Shown here one piece after another: positions 9,240-18,714 of a DNA stretch of 64,000 bases. How positions within the stretch are numbered: the stretch's first letter is position 1; every line of letters starts with the position of its first letter. Both the position numbers and the translations under genes were made by a program. Source of the stretch: CAWBYL01 sp963793025 (GTDB lineage: Bacteria; Actinomycetota; Acidimicrobiia; Acidimicrobiales; Acidimicrobilacustridaceae); assembly GCA_963793025.1 (NCBI GenBank), contig CAWBYL010000005.1, forward strand, positions 248,001-312,000, written 5' to 3'. The notes below the pieces were generated by a model. The model worked only from the letters and a program-made list of their open reading frames with translations. It was not told the origin of the DNA and did no database searches.

Positions 9240-9534
9240 CCGTTCTCGACTGCCAGCGTTGGTATGACCACAAAGCGCGCGATTCGGGTCTGACGATCTC
9301 CCGGTGTCTCTTGTCACAAGGATTCAGCCTCTGGTGGGCGATCCGGGACAGGTTTCCACGATGCGGATGTGTTCCGGCGCGTTTCGTGCACATTTCTGGT
9401 GTCCCACCGAGACCTGATCCGCGTCAGCCTCTGACTTCTTGCGCCTCGCGTTGCGTTCGCGTGACAGAACCAGCAACGTAGGCCGCTGTTTGTTGCAGCT
9501 CCGTTGCGGAGTTGCGGAAGGAGACACCCCTCGC
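9240..9534 (+). promoter_or_regulatory. Long leader of the rpf gene with two hairpins
   Basis: There is no gene in these 295 bases. One bulged stem lies at 9449-9478 (outer arms CGTTGC/GCAACG, inner arms GTTC/GAAC, eight-base loop). A second lies at 9497-9513 (arms around CTCCG/CGGAG, three-base loop) just before the Shine-Dalgarno GGAAGGAGA at 9516-9524. rpf genes in actinobacteria often carry regulatory leaders. I looked for the conserved blocks of the c-di-AMP (ydaO) riboswitch and did not find them, so any regulatory role is an inference from structure alone. Confidence 0.35.
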
Positions 9535-10251
9535 ATGACCCCCACCCCCACCTCTGGTCGCACCCGTCGCGTGCAGGCCGGCGCCGTTGGAGCCGTCGCT
9601 CTCACCGCTGCCATCGCCCTCCCGGCGTTCGCCATGGACCGAGGCGGCGAGTCGACGGTCGACACCCAGCCGGTGGCTGCCACCGCGGACAGCACGACGA
9701 CCACCACCTGGGACAACGGTCCCGCCCTGGCGGCGATCGACTCGCTCACCAACTTCCTCGACCAGCAGTCCCTCGATCGCTTCCTCGCCGGTGTCGACGC
9801 CATGACTCCCGAGGAGCGCTTCAACTTCGTCTGGTCCACCATGACGCCCGACGAGCAGGCTGCGTTCAGCGGCTACGTCGAAGGCGTGGCCGCCGCCGAG
9901 CAGGCTCGGGCCGAGGCCATCGCCGCCGCTGTCGCCGCCGCCCAGTCGGCCCAGAAGCAGGCTCGCGTCACCACCGCCCCGGCCACCCGCTCCGTCTCCG
10001 GCGGCAGCGTGTGGGACACCCTCGCCCAGTGCGAGACGGGCGGCAACTGGTCGCACCCCACCGTGTCCGGCGGCTTCTCCGGCGGTCTGATGTTCCACTA
10101 CGCCACCTGGAACGCCATGGGTGGACAGGCCTACGCGCCCACCGCTTCGGGAGCCACCCGTGAGCAGCAGATCGCGGTGGCCGAGCGCATCCTCGCCTCT
10201 TCGGGCTGGGGCGCCTGGCCGGGATGCTCGCGCAAGCTCGGCCTGCGCTGA
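9535..10251 (+). CDS. Secreted resuscitation-promoting factor (Rpf) domain protein
   Basis: 238 residues. A Tat/Sec-like signal peptide occupies roughly residues 1-38, with a basic stretch then a hydrophobic AGAVGAVALTAAIALPAFA. A low-complexity linker follows. The last 80 residues form the transglycosylase-like Rpf domain: WDTLAQCETGGNW with the catalytic Glu, then GGLMFHYATW, EQQIAVAERIL and GWGAWPGCSRKLGL. Rpf enzymes cleave peptidoglycan glycan strands outside the cell and stimulate regrowth of dormant cells. The ATG at 9535 is set by a strong GGAAGGAGA upstream; a longer reading from 9439 would spoil the signal peptide. Confidence 0.9.
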   Translation: MTPTPTSGRTRRVQAGAVGAVALTAAIALPAFAMDRGGESTVDTQPVAATADSTTTTTWDNGPALAAIDSLTNFLDQQSLDRFLAGVDAMTPEERFNFVWSTMTPDEQAAFSGYVEGVAAAEQARAEAIAAAVAAAQSAQKQARVTTAPATRSVSGGSVWDTLAQCETGGNWSHPTVSGGFSGGLMFHYATWNAMGGQAYAPTASGATREQQIAVAERILASSGWGAWPGCSRKLGLR

Positions 10252-10431
10252 TCGACCCATCGCTCGACGAGCACGAGGGCGTCGCCGCCGTCGATCCTGC
10301 CGGATCGGCGGATGCGGCGCCCTCGTCGCGTCCGGCCCGTGGCCGCCCACGACGAGTCAGCGGGCGGCTCCGCTAGCCTCCGAACAGTCAACGTCGTCAC
10401 GCTTCAGAACCGAGAGGAAGGACCCCTCAAC

Positions 10432-11013
10432 ATGGCCTTCGAACTTCCCGCCCTGCCCTTCGCCGAGGATGCCCTCGTGCCGCACATGAGCGCCGAGACC
10501 CTGGAGTACCACTACGGCAAGCACCACGCGACCTACGTCAGCAAGTTGAACGACGCCGTCAAGGGCACCGCCGACGAGGACGCCTCGCTCGAGGACATCA
10601 TCATGAAGGCCGACGGGGGGCTGTTCAACAACGCCGCCCAGACCTGGAACCACACGTTCTTCTGGAACAGCCTCTCGCCCAACGGCGGCGGGAAGCCCTC
10701 TGGTGCGGTGGCCGACAAGATCGACTCCGACCTGGGCGGCTACGACGAGTTCCGCAAGCAGCTCACCGATGCCGGCACCACCCAGTTCGGTTCCGGATGG
10801 GCCTGGCTCGTCGAGGACGGCGGCAAGCTGGCGATCATGAAGACGGCCAACGCCGACCTGCCCATGAAGCACGGGGCCAAGGCTCTGTGGACGATCGACG
10901 TCTGGGAGCACGCCTATTACATCGACTACCGCAACGCACGGCCGAAGTTCATCGATGCGGTGCTCGACAACCTCATCAACTGGGACTTCGTGAACCAGAA
11001 CCTGGCCTCCTAG
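10432..11013 (+). CDS. sodB: Superoxide dismutase, Fe type
   Basis: 193 residues, normal for the family. Metal ligands are visible: His in LEYHYGKHH, His in QTWNHTFFW, then the DVWEHAYYIDY signature with Asp and His. Gln in the NAAQTWNH segment and GSGWAWLV favour iron over manganese. It dismutates superoxide in the cytoplasm. The start is set by AGAGGAAGGA about eight bases before the ATG; TAGCCT at 10374-10379 is a likely -10 box, giving a leader of about 45 bases. A strong terminator follows at 11033, so the gene is probably monocistronic. Confidence 0.95.
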   Translation: MAFELPALPFAEDALVPHMSAETLEYHYGKHHATYVSKLNDAVKGTADEDASLEDIIMKADGGLFNNAAQTWNHTFFWNSLSPNGGGKPSGAVADKIDSDLGGYDEFRKQLTDAGTTQFGSGWAWLVEDGGKLAIMKTANADLPMKHGAKALWTIDVWEHAYYIDYRNARPKFIDAVLDNLINWDFVNQNLAS

Positions 11014-11032
11014 AAGGCATCGCAGTTCGTTC

Positions 11033-11058
11033 CGGGGCCCCCGTCCGCGGGGGCCCCG
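11033..11058 (+). terminator. Terminator after sodB
   Basis: A perfect 10-base-pair stem, CGGGGCCCCC (11033-11042) and its complement (11049-11058), closes a six-base loop. No T-run follows, which is common for terminators in high-GC actinobacteria. Confidence 0.75.
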
Positions 11059-11141
11059 AACGCGCCCGGTCACCCGATCTCGGTCGGGATCGCCATGGGT
11101 CGCCCCCTGTCCCACCGGTCTGAGGGATCATCGAGCCCGCC

Positions 11142-12353
11142 ATGAGCCTTGCCGTCCTGATCGCGCAGACGTCGACGTCGACGTCGACCACCGTCGACGG
11201 CGCCACCTCCGGGCTGGCCCCGCTCGTCGACCTGAGCCAGGCGTGCGGCCAGAACCCTTCGTGGGCCTGCCGGTGGGTCTACGACTGGACGGGCTCGGAC
11301 GCCTGGGCCGGTGTCGCCGACTGGATCGTGGCCAAGCCGCTGGCGATCATCGTGATCCTCGTCGTGGCCTGGGTCGTCAGCCGGATCCTCCGGGCTCTCG
11401 TCGGTCGGTTCGTCCACCGGGTGGCGGGCCCGGCCCAGTCGGCGCGAATGCGGCGGCTGCGAGCGCGGGCCCCCGTGGGGCTCGTGGGTGGCGACGAGGA
11501 CGGCATGCGGGCGCAAGCACGGTCGAGCACCCTCGCCACGGTCGGTCGCTCGGTCGTGTCCGGGTTCGTGTGGTTCGTGGCCCTGGTGGCGATCCTCGAC
11601 GTGGTCGACATCAACCTGGGACCGCTGCTCGCCGGCGCCGGGATCGTCGGCGTCGCTCTGGGCTTCGGCGCACAGACGATGGTGCGCGACTACCTCAACG
11701 GCTTCTTCCTCGTCGTCGAGGACCAGTACGGCGTGGGTGACTGGGTCGACCTCGGCCCCGACGCCAAAGGGGTCGTCGAGCGCATCACGTTGCGTTCGAC
11801 CCGCCTTCGGGCCTTCGACGGCACCGTGTGGCACGTCCCCAACGGCGAGGTGACCCGGGTCGGGAACTCGACCCAGGACTACGCGTACGCCGTGCTCGAC
11901 GTGCAGGTGGCCCTTGGCGTCGACCTCGACCGCGTCGAGCGGATGATCACCCACATCGCGGAGGAGCTGGTCGCCGACCCGGAGTGGTCCGGTGACGTCA
12001 GCGGGCCGCCCGACCTCTGGGGTGTGAACACCCTCACCCGGGAGGGCGCCACCGTCCGCCTCCTCATCAAGACGCCTCCGGGCGCTCAGTGGCGGGTGCA
12101 GCGGGAGCTGCGCCGGCGGGTCAAGCACGCCTTCGACGACGTCGGTCTGACGGCCCTGCTGGCCGGCCAGCCCGCACCGCTCACCTTCGATCGCCAGAGC
12201 GAACCCGGCTCCGAGGAGCCCACCGATCCGGGCTCGTCGGAGGACCGCACTCCCACGCCGCGGCCGGCCCCCGGTCAGTCCGGTGAGGACGCCGTCACCC
12301 GCGACTCGCTCGAGGTCGCCTCGGAGCTCGAGCGCGGCGACGACAACCGCTAG
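11142..12353 (+). CDS. Mechanosensitive ion channel, MscS family
   Basis: 403 residues. Two or three membrane helices come first (about 60-85 and 135-160). The pore-lining helix follows: GPLLAGAGIVGVALGFGAQTMVRDYLNGFF, the classical Gly/Ala-packed TM3 of MscS, then the beta domain (DQYGVGDWVDLG and ITLRSTRLRAFDGTVWHVPNGEV). The C-terminal 60 residues are Pro/Glu-rich and probably disordered. It should open under membrane tension to release solutes on osmotic downshock. It stands alone, convergent with valS with only 11 bases between the stop codons. Confidence 0.9.
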   Translation: MSLAVLIAQTSTSTSTTVDGATSGLAPLVDLSQACGQNPSWACRWVYDWTGSDAWAGVADWIVAKPLAIIVILVVAWVVSRILRALVGRFVHRVAGPAQSARMRRLRARAPVGLVGGDEDGMRAQARSSTLATVGRSVVSGFVWFVALVAILDVVDINLGPLLAGAGIVGVALGFGAQTMVRDYLNGFFLVVEDQYGVGDWVDLGPDAKGVVERITLRSTRLRAFDGTVWHVPNGEVTRVGNSTQDYAYAVLDVQVALGVDLDRVERMITHIAEELVADPEWSGDVSGPPDLWGVNTLTREGATVRLLIKTPPGAQWRVQRELRRRVKHAFDDVGLTALLAGQPAPLTFDRQSEPGSEEPTDPGSSEDRTPTPRPAPGQSGEDAVTRDSLEVASELERGDDNR

Positions 12354-12364
12354 AGGGGAGCTGG

Positions 12365-14986
12365 TCAGCCCTCGTCGGGGTCGGCGGCGAGGTTGACCTC
12401 GACCGAGGGCTCGGCGGCCACGTCGACGACGACCTCGCTGGCGTTGGCCGCCTCACGCACGTCCTCGACGACGCCGGCCAGCGCTTTCAACCTCGGCTCG
12501 CTGTCATGGACGCCGACGAGATCGACCGGCCAGCGCAGCGAGCGTTTGGCCTCGGTCTTGGCCCGCCGGACGGCGCCGAGAACCTCGGCGCCGAGCACGA
12601 AGGCCAGCGGTTCGCCGTCGGCCGCAGCGTCGCGCAGCACCGAGGCGTCGGGCCACGCCGCGGTGTGGACCGAGCCGTCCTGCCACCACGACCAGACCTC
12701 TTCGGTGACGTACGGGAGGAAGGGGGCGAAGAGGCGCAGCAGAGTGGAGAGCGAGATCTGCAGGGCGGCCTGGGCGGACCACGCCGCCTCGTCGCCCCGG
12801 CTGCCGTAGGCCCGGCCCTTGACGAGCTCGAGGTACTGGTCGCAGAAGCGCCAGAAGAACGCCTCGGTGCGTTCGAGGGCCCGCGCGTAGTCGTAGCCGT
12901 CGAACGCCGCCGTGGCCTCGTCGACGAGCTGGGCCAGCTCGGCCAGTACCGCCCGATCGAGCGCCTCGGTGACGAGTGACGCGTCGTCGACCTGGGCCGA
13001 GCCGTCACCGCCGCCCAACCCCAGGGCGAAACGGCTGGCGTTCAGCAACTTGATGGCGAGGCGACGACCGACCTTGAGCTGGCCTTCGTCGAAGGCGGTG
13101 TCGGTGCCGGGGCGGCCGCTGGCCGCCCAGTAGCGGACGGCGTCGGCGCCGAACTGATCGAGATGGTCGAGGGGCGTGACCACGTTGCCCTTCGACTTCG
13201 ACATCTTCTTGCGGTCGGGGTCGAGCACCCATCCCGAGATGGAGGCGTTGTGCCACGGGAGGGAGTCGTGCTCGAGATGGGAGCGCACGGTGGTGGAGAA
13301 CAGCCAGGTGCGGATGATCTCGTGGGCCTGGGGTCGCAGATCCATCGGGAAGGTGCGGGCGAACAGGTCGTCGTCCTCGCCCCAACCGGTGGCGATCTGC
13401 GGGGAGAGCGACGACGTCGCCCAGGTGTCCATGACGTCGGGGTCGCCGGTGAAGCCGCCGGGCCGGTCGCGCTGGGACTCGTCGTAGCCGGGAGCGGTGT
13501 CCGAGGCCGGGTCCACCGGGAGAGTGGCCTCGTCGGCGAGGATCGGAGCGTCGTGGCGGGGGAGCCCGTCGTCGTCGAGCGGGTACCAGATCGGGAAGGA
13601 CACACCGAAGTAGCGCTGCCGGCTGACGAGCCAGTCGCCGTTGAGGCCGTTGACCCAGTTGTCGTACCGGACCCGCATGTGGGGCGGGTGCCAGTGCAGC
13701 TCTCGTCCCCGCTCCAGGAGAGTGGCCCGCAGGTCGGCGTCGCGGCCACCGTTGCGCAGGTACCACTGCCGGCTGGTGATGATCTCGAGCGGCCGGTCGC
13801 CCTTCTCGTAGAACTTCACGGGATGGGAGATCTTCGTGGGGTCGCCGATCAGCTCACCCGACTCGCGGAGGAGCTCGACGATGCGTTGCTGGGCCCCGGC
13901 GACCTTCTTGCCGGCCAGCTCCTCGTCGTAGACGGCCGCGCCGGCGGTGGTCATGGCGCCGGCGTCGGCGGGGCCGAGGCGTCCGTCGGCGGTCACGATG
14001 GCTCGGGTGGCGAGCTGGAGCTCCCGCCACCAGATGACGTCGGTGAGGTCGCCGAAGGTGCAGATCATGGCGATGCCCGATCCCTTCTCGGGATCGGCCA
14101 GCTCGTGGGCGTGCACCGGTACCTCGACGCCGAACAGCGGGGTGCGAACGGTGGTGCCGAACAGCGGCTGGTAGCGCTCGTCGCCGGGGTGGGCCACCAG
14201 GGCGACGCAGGCGGGGAGCAGCTCGGGTCGGGTGGTCTCGATGAAGACGTCGCCGTCGGCGCCGTGGAAGGCGAGGCGGTGGTAGGCGCCGTCGCGATCG
14301 CGGTCCTCGAGCTCGGCCTGGGCCACGGCCGACTGGAAGTCGACGTCCCAGAGCACCGGAGCCTCGGCCTGGTAGGCCTCACCCCGCTGGAGGTTGCGGA
14401 GGAAGGCCCGCTGGGCGACGCGGCGGCTGCGATCGTCGATGGTGGCGTAGGTGCGCTCCCAGTCGACGGAGAGGCCGAGGGTGCGGAACAGGTGCTCGAA
14501 CGCCTTTTCGTCCTCGGCGGTGAGGGTGTTGCACAGGTCGATGAAGTTGCGGCGGCTGATCGGTGTGGGCCGGGCCTTCTGCTCGGCCTTGGGTCGCTCC
14601 GACACCGGCGTGGGGGTGGTGAAGGCCGGGTCGTAGGGGAGCGTCGGGTCGCACTGCACGAGGTAGTAGTTCTGCACCCGCCGTTCGGTCGGCAGGCCGT
14701 TGTCGTCCCATCCCATCGGGTAGAAGACGGACTTGCCCCGCATGCGCTGGTAGCGGGCGATGGTGTCGGTGTGGGTGTAGCTGAACACGTGGCCGACGTG
14801 GAGAGAGCCGCTCACGGTGGGCGGCGGGGTGTCGATCGAGTACACGCCGTCGCGGTTCGCGGTGCGGTCGAAGCGGTAGGTCCCCTGCTCCTCCCAGACC
14901 TGGCCCCAGCGGGCTTCGAGCCCGTCGAGGGCCGGCTTCTCGGGGACGGACCAGGTGTCGCGTGGGGTGGGGGCGGCCGTGCTCAT
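12365..14986 (-). CDS. valS: Valyl-tRNA synthetase
   Basis: 873 residues. The class I HIGH motif reads GSLHVGHVFS and the KMSKS loop reads KKMSKSKGN; the Val-specific segment TPPPTVSG and the editing-domain region about residues 190-330 are present. It charges tRNA-Val in the cytoplasm. The ATG at 14986 is preferred over the upstream 15025 because homology begins at STAAPTPRDTWSVPEKPALDGLE. TACCTT lies nine bases upstream, so the message may have almost no leader. It diverges from cysS. Confidence 0.95.
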   Translation of the reverse strand: MSTAAPTPRDTWSVPEKPALDGLEARWGQVWEEQGTYRFDRTANRDGVYSIDTPPPTVSGSLHVGHVFSYTHTDTIARYQRMRGKSVFYPMGWDDNGLPTERRVQNYYLVQCDPTLPYDPAFTTPTPVSERPKAEQKARPTPISRRNFIDLCNTLTAEDEKAFEHLFRTLGLSVDWERTYATIDDRSRRVAQRAFLRNLQRGEAYQAEAPVLWDVDFQSAVAQAELEDRDRDGAYHRLAFHGADGDVFIETTRPELLPACVALVAHPGDERYQPLFGTTVRTPLFGVEVPVHAHELADPEKGSGIAMICTFGDLTDVIWWRELQLATRAIVTADGRLGPADAGAMTTAGAAVYDEELAGKKVAGAQQRIVELLRESGELIGDPTKISHPVKFYEKGDRPLEIITSRQWYLRNGGRDADLRATLLERGRELHWHPPHMRVRYDNWVNGLNGDWLVSRQRYFGVSFPIWYPLDDDGLPRHDAPILADEATLPVDPASDTAPGYDESQRDRPGGFTGDPDVMDTWATSSLSPQIATGWGEDDDLFARTFPMDLRPQAHEIIRTWLFSTTVRSHLEHDSLPWHNASISGWVLDPDRKKMSKSKGNVVTPLDHLDQFGADAVRYWAASGRPGTDTAFDEGQLKVGRRLAIKLLNASRFALGLGGGDGSAQVDDASLVTEALDRAVLAELAQLVDEATAAFDGYDYARALERTEAFFWRFCDQYLELVKGRAYGSRGDEAAWSAQAALQISLSTLLRLFAPFLPYVTEEVWSWWQDGSVHTAAWPDASVLRDAAADGEPLAFVLGAEVLGAVRRAKTEAKRSLRWPVDLVGVHDSEPRLKALAGVVEDVREAANASEVVVDVAAEPSVEVNLAADPDEG

Positions 14987-15087
14987 GGTCCGCCCAAGGT
15001 AGTGCCCCGCCAGGTGAGCCCCCACGGCCGTGCCGCTGCGGTATCCGCTTCCGGTGGGGGGCGGTGGGCCGGGTAGCGTTGCGTCCC

Positions 15088-16446
15088 GTGCTCCGCCTCT
15101 TCGACACCGCCCAGGGCCGGGTGGTCCCCTTCGAGCCCCGCGAGCCGGGCAAGGTGTCGATGTACGTGTGCGGGCCCACGGTCTACGGGCCGCCTCATCT
15201 CGGGCACGGTCGGTTCTCCCTCGTGTTCGACGTCCTCCGCCGGTATCTGATGTGGAGCGGCCTCGAGGTCACCTACGTCTCCAACATCACCGACATCGAC
15301 GACAAGATCATCGACAGGGCCGCACGCGAGGGCCGCGAGGCGGCCGACATCGCCGAACGGTGCGAGAACGTGTGGTGGCAGGCGATGGAGGCCATCGGCG
15401 TGGAACGGCCCGACCACGACCCCCACGCCACCGCCTACGTGGAGCCGATGGTCGCCCTCATCGCCGATCTGATCGAGCGGGGCGACGCCTACGTCTCCGA
15501 CGACGGCGTGTACTTCTCGCCGGCGGTCGTGGACGACTACGGCCTGTTGGCCCGCCAGTCCCTCGAGTCGTTGCAGGCCGGCGCCCGGGTCGAGGTGGCC
15601 AGCCACAAGCGCTCGCCCGTCGACTTCGCCCTGTGGAAGTTCGCCAAGCCGGGTGAGCCGGCGTGGCCGTCACCGTGGGGTGAGGGGCGTCCGGGCTGGC
15701 ACACCGAGTGCGTGGTGATGTCGCTCGATCTCCTCGGCGACGGCTTCGACATCCACGGCGGTGGGCTCGATCTGGCCTTCCCGCACCACGAGAACGAGCG
15801 GGCCCAGGCGGTGGCGGCGGGGCGCACCTTCGCCCGCCACTGGGTGCACAACGGCTTCGTCGAGGTCGGGGGCGAGAAGATGTCGAAGAGTCTCGGCAAC
15901 TTCACCAACCTGCTCGATCTGGTGGAGTCCACCGATCCCCGGGCCTACCGGTTGCTGGTGTTGCGGGCGCACTACCGCTCGCCGCTCGAGATCTCCAAGG
16001 TCAGCACCGACGACGCCTCGGCCCAGCTGCGAGGTCTCGATGCCCTGGCCCGTCGGGCCGCCGCCGCTGACCTGCCGCCGGTGGGCCCCGATGCCGCTGC
16101 CCTGGAACGCTTCCGGGAACTGATGGACGACGACCTCGACACCGCCAAGGTGGTGGCGTTGCTCGCCGACCTGCGCTCCCGGGCCAACTCGGCGCTCGAT
16201 GACGACGATGCCATCACCGCCTCGGGGCTGGTGGGGGCGTTCCTCGAGATCTGCGGGGCCCTCGGCCTCGTTCTCGATGCCGGCGGCGACGACGTCCCCG
16301 AGGACGTGCTCGCTCTGGCCCAACGACGAGACGACGCTCGCGCCGCCAAGGAGTGGGCGTCAGCCGACGAGCTGCGGGACCAGCTCGAGGCGTCGGGCTG
16401 GCTCGTGGAGGACACCCCCTCGGGCACGCAGGTCCGTCCCCGCTGA
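15088..16446 (+). CDS. cysS: Cysteinyl-tRNA synthetase
   Basis: 452 residues. CGPTVYGPPHLGHGRF carries the zinc Cys and HIGH motif; other zinc ligands are in the WHTECVVMS and FPHHENE segments; EKMSKSLGN is the KMSKS loop. The C-terminal anticodon domain (REWASADELRDQLEASGW-like) is complete, which favours CysS over the mycothiol ligase MshC. The GTG start is chosen because TAGCGT lies eight bases upstream and the family begins with LRLFDTAQGR. The stop overlaps the MFS start by one base. Confidence 0.94.
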   Translation: MLRLFDTAQGRVVPFEPREPGKVSMYVCGPTVYGPPHLGHGRFSLVFDVLRRYLMWSGLEVTYVSNITDIDDKIIDRAAREGREAADIAERCENVWWQAMEAIGVERPDHDPHATAYVEPMVALIADLIERGDAYVSDDGVYFSPAVVDDYGLLARQSLESLQAGARVEVASHKRSPVDFALWKFAKPGEPAWPSPWGEGRPGWHTECVVMSLDLLGDGFDIHGGGLDLAFPHHENERAQAVAAGRTFARHWVHNGFVEVGGEKMSKSLGNFTNLLDLVESTDPRAYRLLVLRAHYRSPLEISKVSTDDASAQLRGLDALARRAAAADLPPVGPDAAALERFRELMDDDLDTAKVVALLADLRSRANSALDDDDAITASGLVGAFLEICGALGLVLDAGGDDVPEDVLALAQRRDDARAAKEWASADELRDQLEASGWLVEDTPSGTQVRPR

Positions 16447-17837
16447 TGGCGCGAGGTCGACGCGCTTCCTCCGGCGAAGGCCCGCGCTACCCGCGCGGCT
16501 TCGGGGTCATCTGGACCACGGTGGCCATCGACCTCATCGGTTTCGGCATCGTCTTGCCGATCCTGCCGCAGTACGCCGAGCGTTTCGGCGCCGGCGCGGC
16601 GTTGATCGGGGTGCTCTCGGCGTCGTTCTCGCTCGCCCAGTTGCTCTTCGCCCCGTTCTGGGGCCGGCTCAGCGACCGTTACGGACGCAAGCCGATCATC
16701 CTCGTGTCGCTCTTCGGCACCGCCGCCGGATCCCTGCTCACCGGCATCGCCGGCTCCATCTGGATCTTGTTCCTCGGGCGGATCATCGACGGCATCTCGG
16801 GTGCGTCGGTCTCGGTGGCCCAGGCCGCAGTTGCAGACCTGTCGGCGCCATCACAGCGAGCCCGGCTCATGGGGTTGGTGGGCGCCGCGTTCGGCGTGGG
16901 GTTCGTGGCCGGGCCGGCCATCGGCGCGCTGGCCGCGCTCGGGGGTGCGCACATCCCGTTCTTCATCGCTGCCGCCATCGCCGCCGTCAACGGGGTGGTG
17001 GCCATCCGGCGGTTGCCGGAGACGGCCAAGGGCGCGGTCGGACACCCACTGGCCGATCCCGTCGTGGTGGCCGAGCGTCAGGCCGAGTTCGCCGCGGTGG
17101 ACGCGGCGGCCGCGGCAGCAGGGGCGTTCGTGGAGGGACCCGAGGCGGGGGCGGCGGCGGTGGATGCCGAGCGGATCGCCGTCGAACCGGCACTCGACGG
17201 TCCGGGCATCGTCGAACCCGCCCACCTGGCCCGACCGGGCCGAGGCGACCCCATCCCGGCGGCCGACCGCTCGGCCATCGTCCGCCTGATCCTCGTCGCC
17301 TTCGTCGGGGTGGTCGCCTTCAGCGGTTTCGAGGCGACCTTCTCCCTGCTCGCCCAGGAGCGGTTCGGCCTCGCGTTGTCCTCGACCGCAGCGGTTTTCG
17401 CCGCCATCGGCGTGGTGCTCGTGGGTGTGCAGGGTGGCCTGGTCGGCCCGGTCACGGCCCGGCTGGGTGAGACCAACACGGTGCGCACCGGCCTGGTGTG
17501 CAACGCCGCGGGGTTGGGCCTGCTCGCCCTGGCCCTCGGATGGGCCGGGCTGATCGTGTCCCTGTTGTTGTTGACCGTCGGGCAGGGACTGCTCACCCCG
17601 ACGTTGTCGTCGGCGGTGGCCGGTCGGGCCGGACGCCAGCGGGGCCAGTGGCTCGGGTGGCAGCAGTCGGCCGGCGGTCTGGCCCGGGTGATCGGACCCA
17701 TCCTGGCCGGTTCGTTGTTCGAGTTCAGCGGGATCGGGGTTCCGTACGCAGTCGGAGCGGTGCTCGCCCTCGTGGCCCTCACCCTGGTCCCGGCCGCGGG
17801 CCGGGCCGGCAGCCGGCCGAGCTCGCTGGCTGCGTAG
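16446..17837 (+). CDS. MFS transporter, tetracycline-efflux-like
   Basis: 463 residues with about 12 membrane helices in two sixes. The loop between helices 2 and 3 carries the MFS signature GRLSDRYGRKP, and a motif C-like GAAFGVGFVAGPAIG lies in helix 5, typical of drug/H+ antiporters of the TetA/Bmr kind. The central cytoplasmic loop (about residues 195-280) is unusually long and Ala/Glu/Asp-rich. The ATG overlaps the cysS stop as TGATG, so the two genes are co-translated. The exported compound is unknown. Confidence 0.87.
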   Translation: MARGRRASSGEGPRYPRGFGVIWTTVAIDLIGFGIVLPILPQYAERFGAGAALIGVLSASFSLAQLLFAPFWGRLSDRYGRKPIILVSLFGTAAGSLLTGIAGSIWILFLGRIIDGISGASVSVAQAAVADLSAPSQRARLMGLVGAAFGVGFVAGPAIGALAALGGAHIPFFIAAAIAAVNGVVAIRRLPETAKGAVGHPLADPVVVAERQAEFAAVDAAAAAAGAFVEGPEAGAAAVDAERIAVEPALDGPGIVEPAHLARPGRGDPIPAADRSAIVRLILVAFVGVVAFSGFEATFSLLAQERFGLALSSTAAVFAAIGVVLVGVQGGLVGPVTARLGETNTVRTGLVCNAAGLGLLALALGWAGLIVSLLLLTVGQGLLTPTLSSAVAGRAGRQRGQWLGWQQSAGGLARVIGPILAGSLFEFSGIGVPYAVGAVLALVALTLVPAAGRAGSRPSSLAA

Positions 17838-17849
17838 GCGCCCCGTCGC

Positions 17850-18626
17850 TCAGCGGATGGGCCGCCCGAGCAGGTAGGTGACCTGGCCGTCGGTCGGGGT
17901 GGTTGCGGTGCCGATGTCCCAGACCCAGTCGTCGCCGCCGAGGTCGGCGGTCATGGCGGCGAGGTCGTCCTCGCCGTAGGCGCGGACGTTGGAGACGACG
18001 GCGTCCCAGGTGATGGCGAACGGGAGCACCGGGAGCACATAGGTGAACACCACGTGGTACCAGCGCCTCGGGCGCAGGCGGTGCAGGTACCGGAAGGAGC
18101 GGGCGGGGAAGTACCGGATCGTGGAGCGCACCCCGGCGCGATCGACGATGTCGAACACTCCGATGGGTTGGCGCCGTTCCCACGCGCCGGCGAGGACCTG
18201 GCGCGCCACCGCGGGAGGAAGGTGGTGGAAGGCGCTGAAGGTGGTGATGACACCGGAGGCGTCGGAGGGGAGATCGGTGGCATCCACCGAGTCGGTCCGG
18301 AAGGTCGTCCGCCCGTCGTCGAGGGTGCGGGCCACTCGCTCGAGTGCTTCGCGGTTTGGGAACTTGTCTGTCAGGGTCAGCTCGACGGGCCCGCACAGCT
18401 CCTCGAGCTGCCCCTTGAGGTGGGTCCAGGGCCCGCCGGCACCGGAGCAGATGTCGGTGATCTCGGCGCTCGGCTGGTCCTCGAGGAGCTGGGCCAGGAG
18501 TTTGGCCGTCGGCTCGTACAGGTCCTCACCGAGGATGAGGTCCTGCAGCCAGTCGGTGATCACGTCGCGGAACGCGGAGGGGAACCACCGCAGGTCCTCG
18601 AACTCGAAGAGTTGCCGCCGTCGCAT
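17850..18626 (-). CDS. Class I SAM-dependent methyltransferase
   Basis: 258 residues. Motif I is unusual but recognisable (ITDICSGAGGPW), followed by LTLTDKFPN and the motif IV segment GVITTFSAFHHLPP. The C-terminal part contains a hydrophobic stretch HVVFTYVLPVLPFAITWD, so the protein may touch the membrane. The substrate is unknown. It is divergent from the acyl-CoA dehydrogenase gene, and a TetR-type palindrome lies between them, so the two may share a regulator encoded elsewhere. Confidence 0.72.
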   Translation of the reverse strand: MRRRQLFEFEDLRWFPSAFRDVITDWLQDLILGEDLYEPTAKLLAQLLEDQPSAEITDICSGAGGPWTHLKGQLEELCGPVELTLTDKFPNREALERVARTLDDGRTTFRTDSVDATDLPSDASGVITTFSAFHHLPPAVARQVLAGAWERRQPIGVFDIVDRAGVRSTIRYFPARSFRYLHRLRPRRWYHVVFTYVLPVLPFAITWDAVVSNVRAYGEDDLAAMTADLGGDDWVWDIGTATTPTDGQVTYLLGRPIR

Positions 18627-18714
18627 GGTGAGTCCTCGCCGTCAGGGGAGACGTCCGCCGTCGCCCGTCGCTGTCCCTACGACGAGGGGGCGCAGAGGGA
18701 TTTCATGCGAGAAC

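Noticed and set aside
9240..9534. A c-di-AMP (ydaO) riboswitch before rpf
   Set aside because: The conserved sequence blocks of that riboswitch could not be found in the leader.
13163..15076. A long plus-strand frame opposite valS
   Set aside because: It is the complement of a well-supported valS gene with all motifs, and its sequence is Gly/Val/Asp-rich without any domain.
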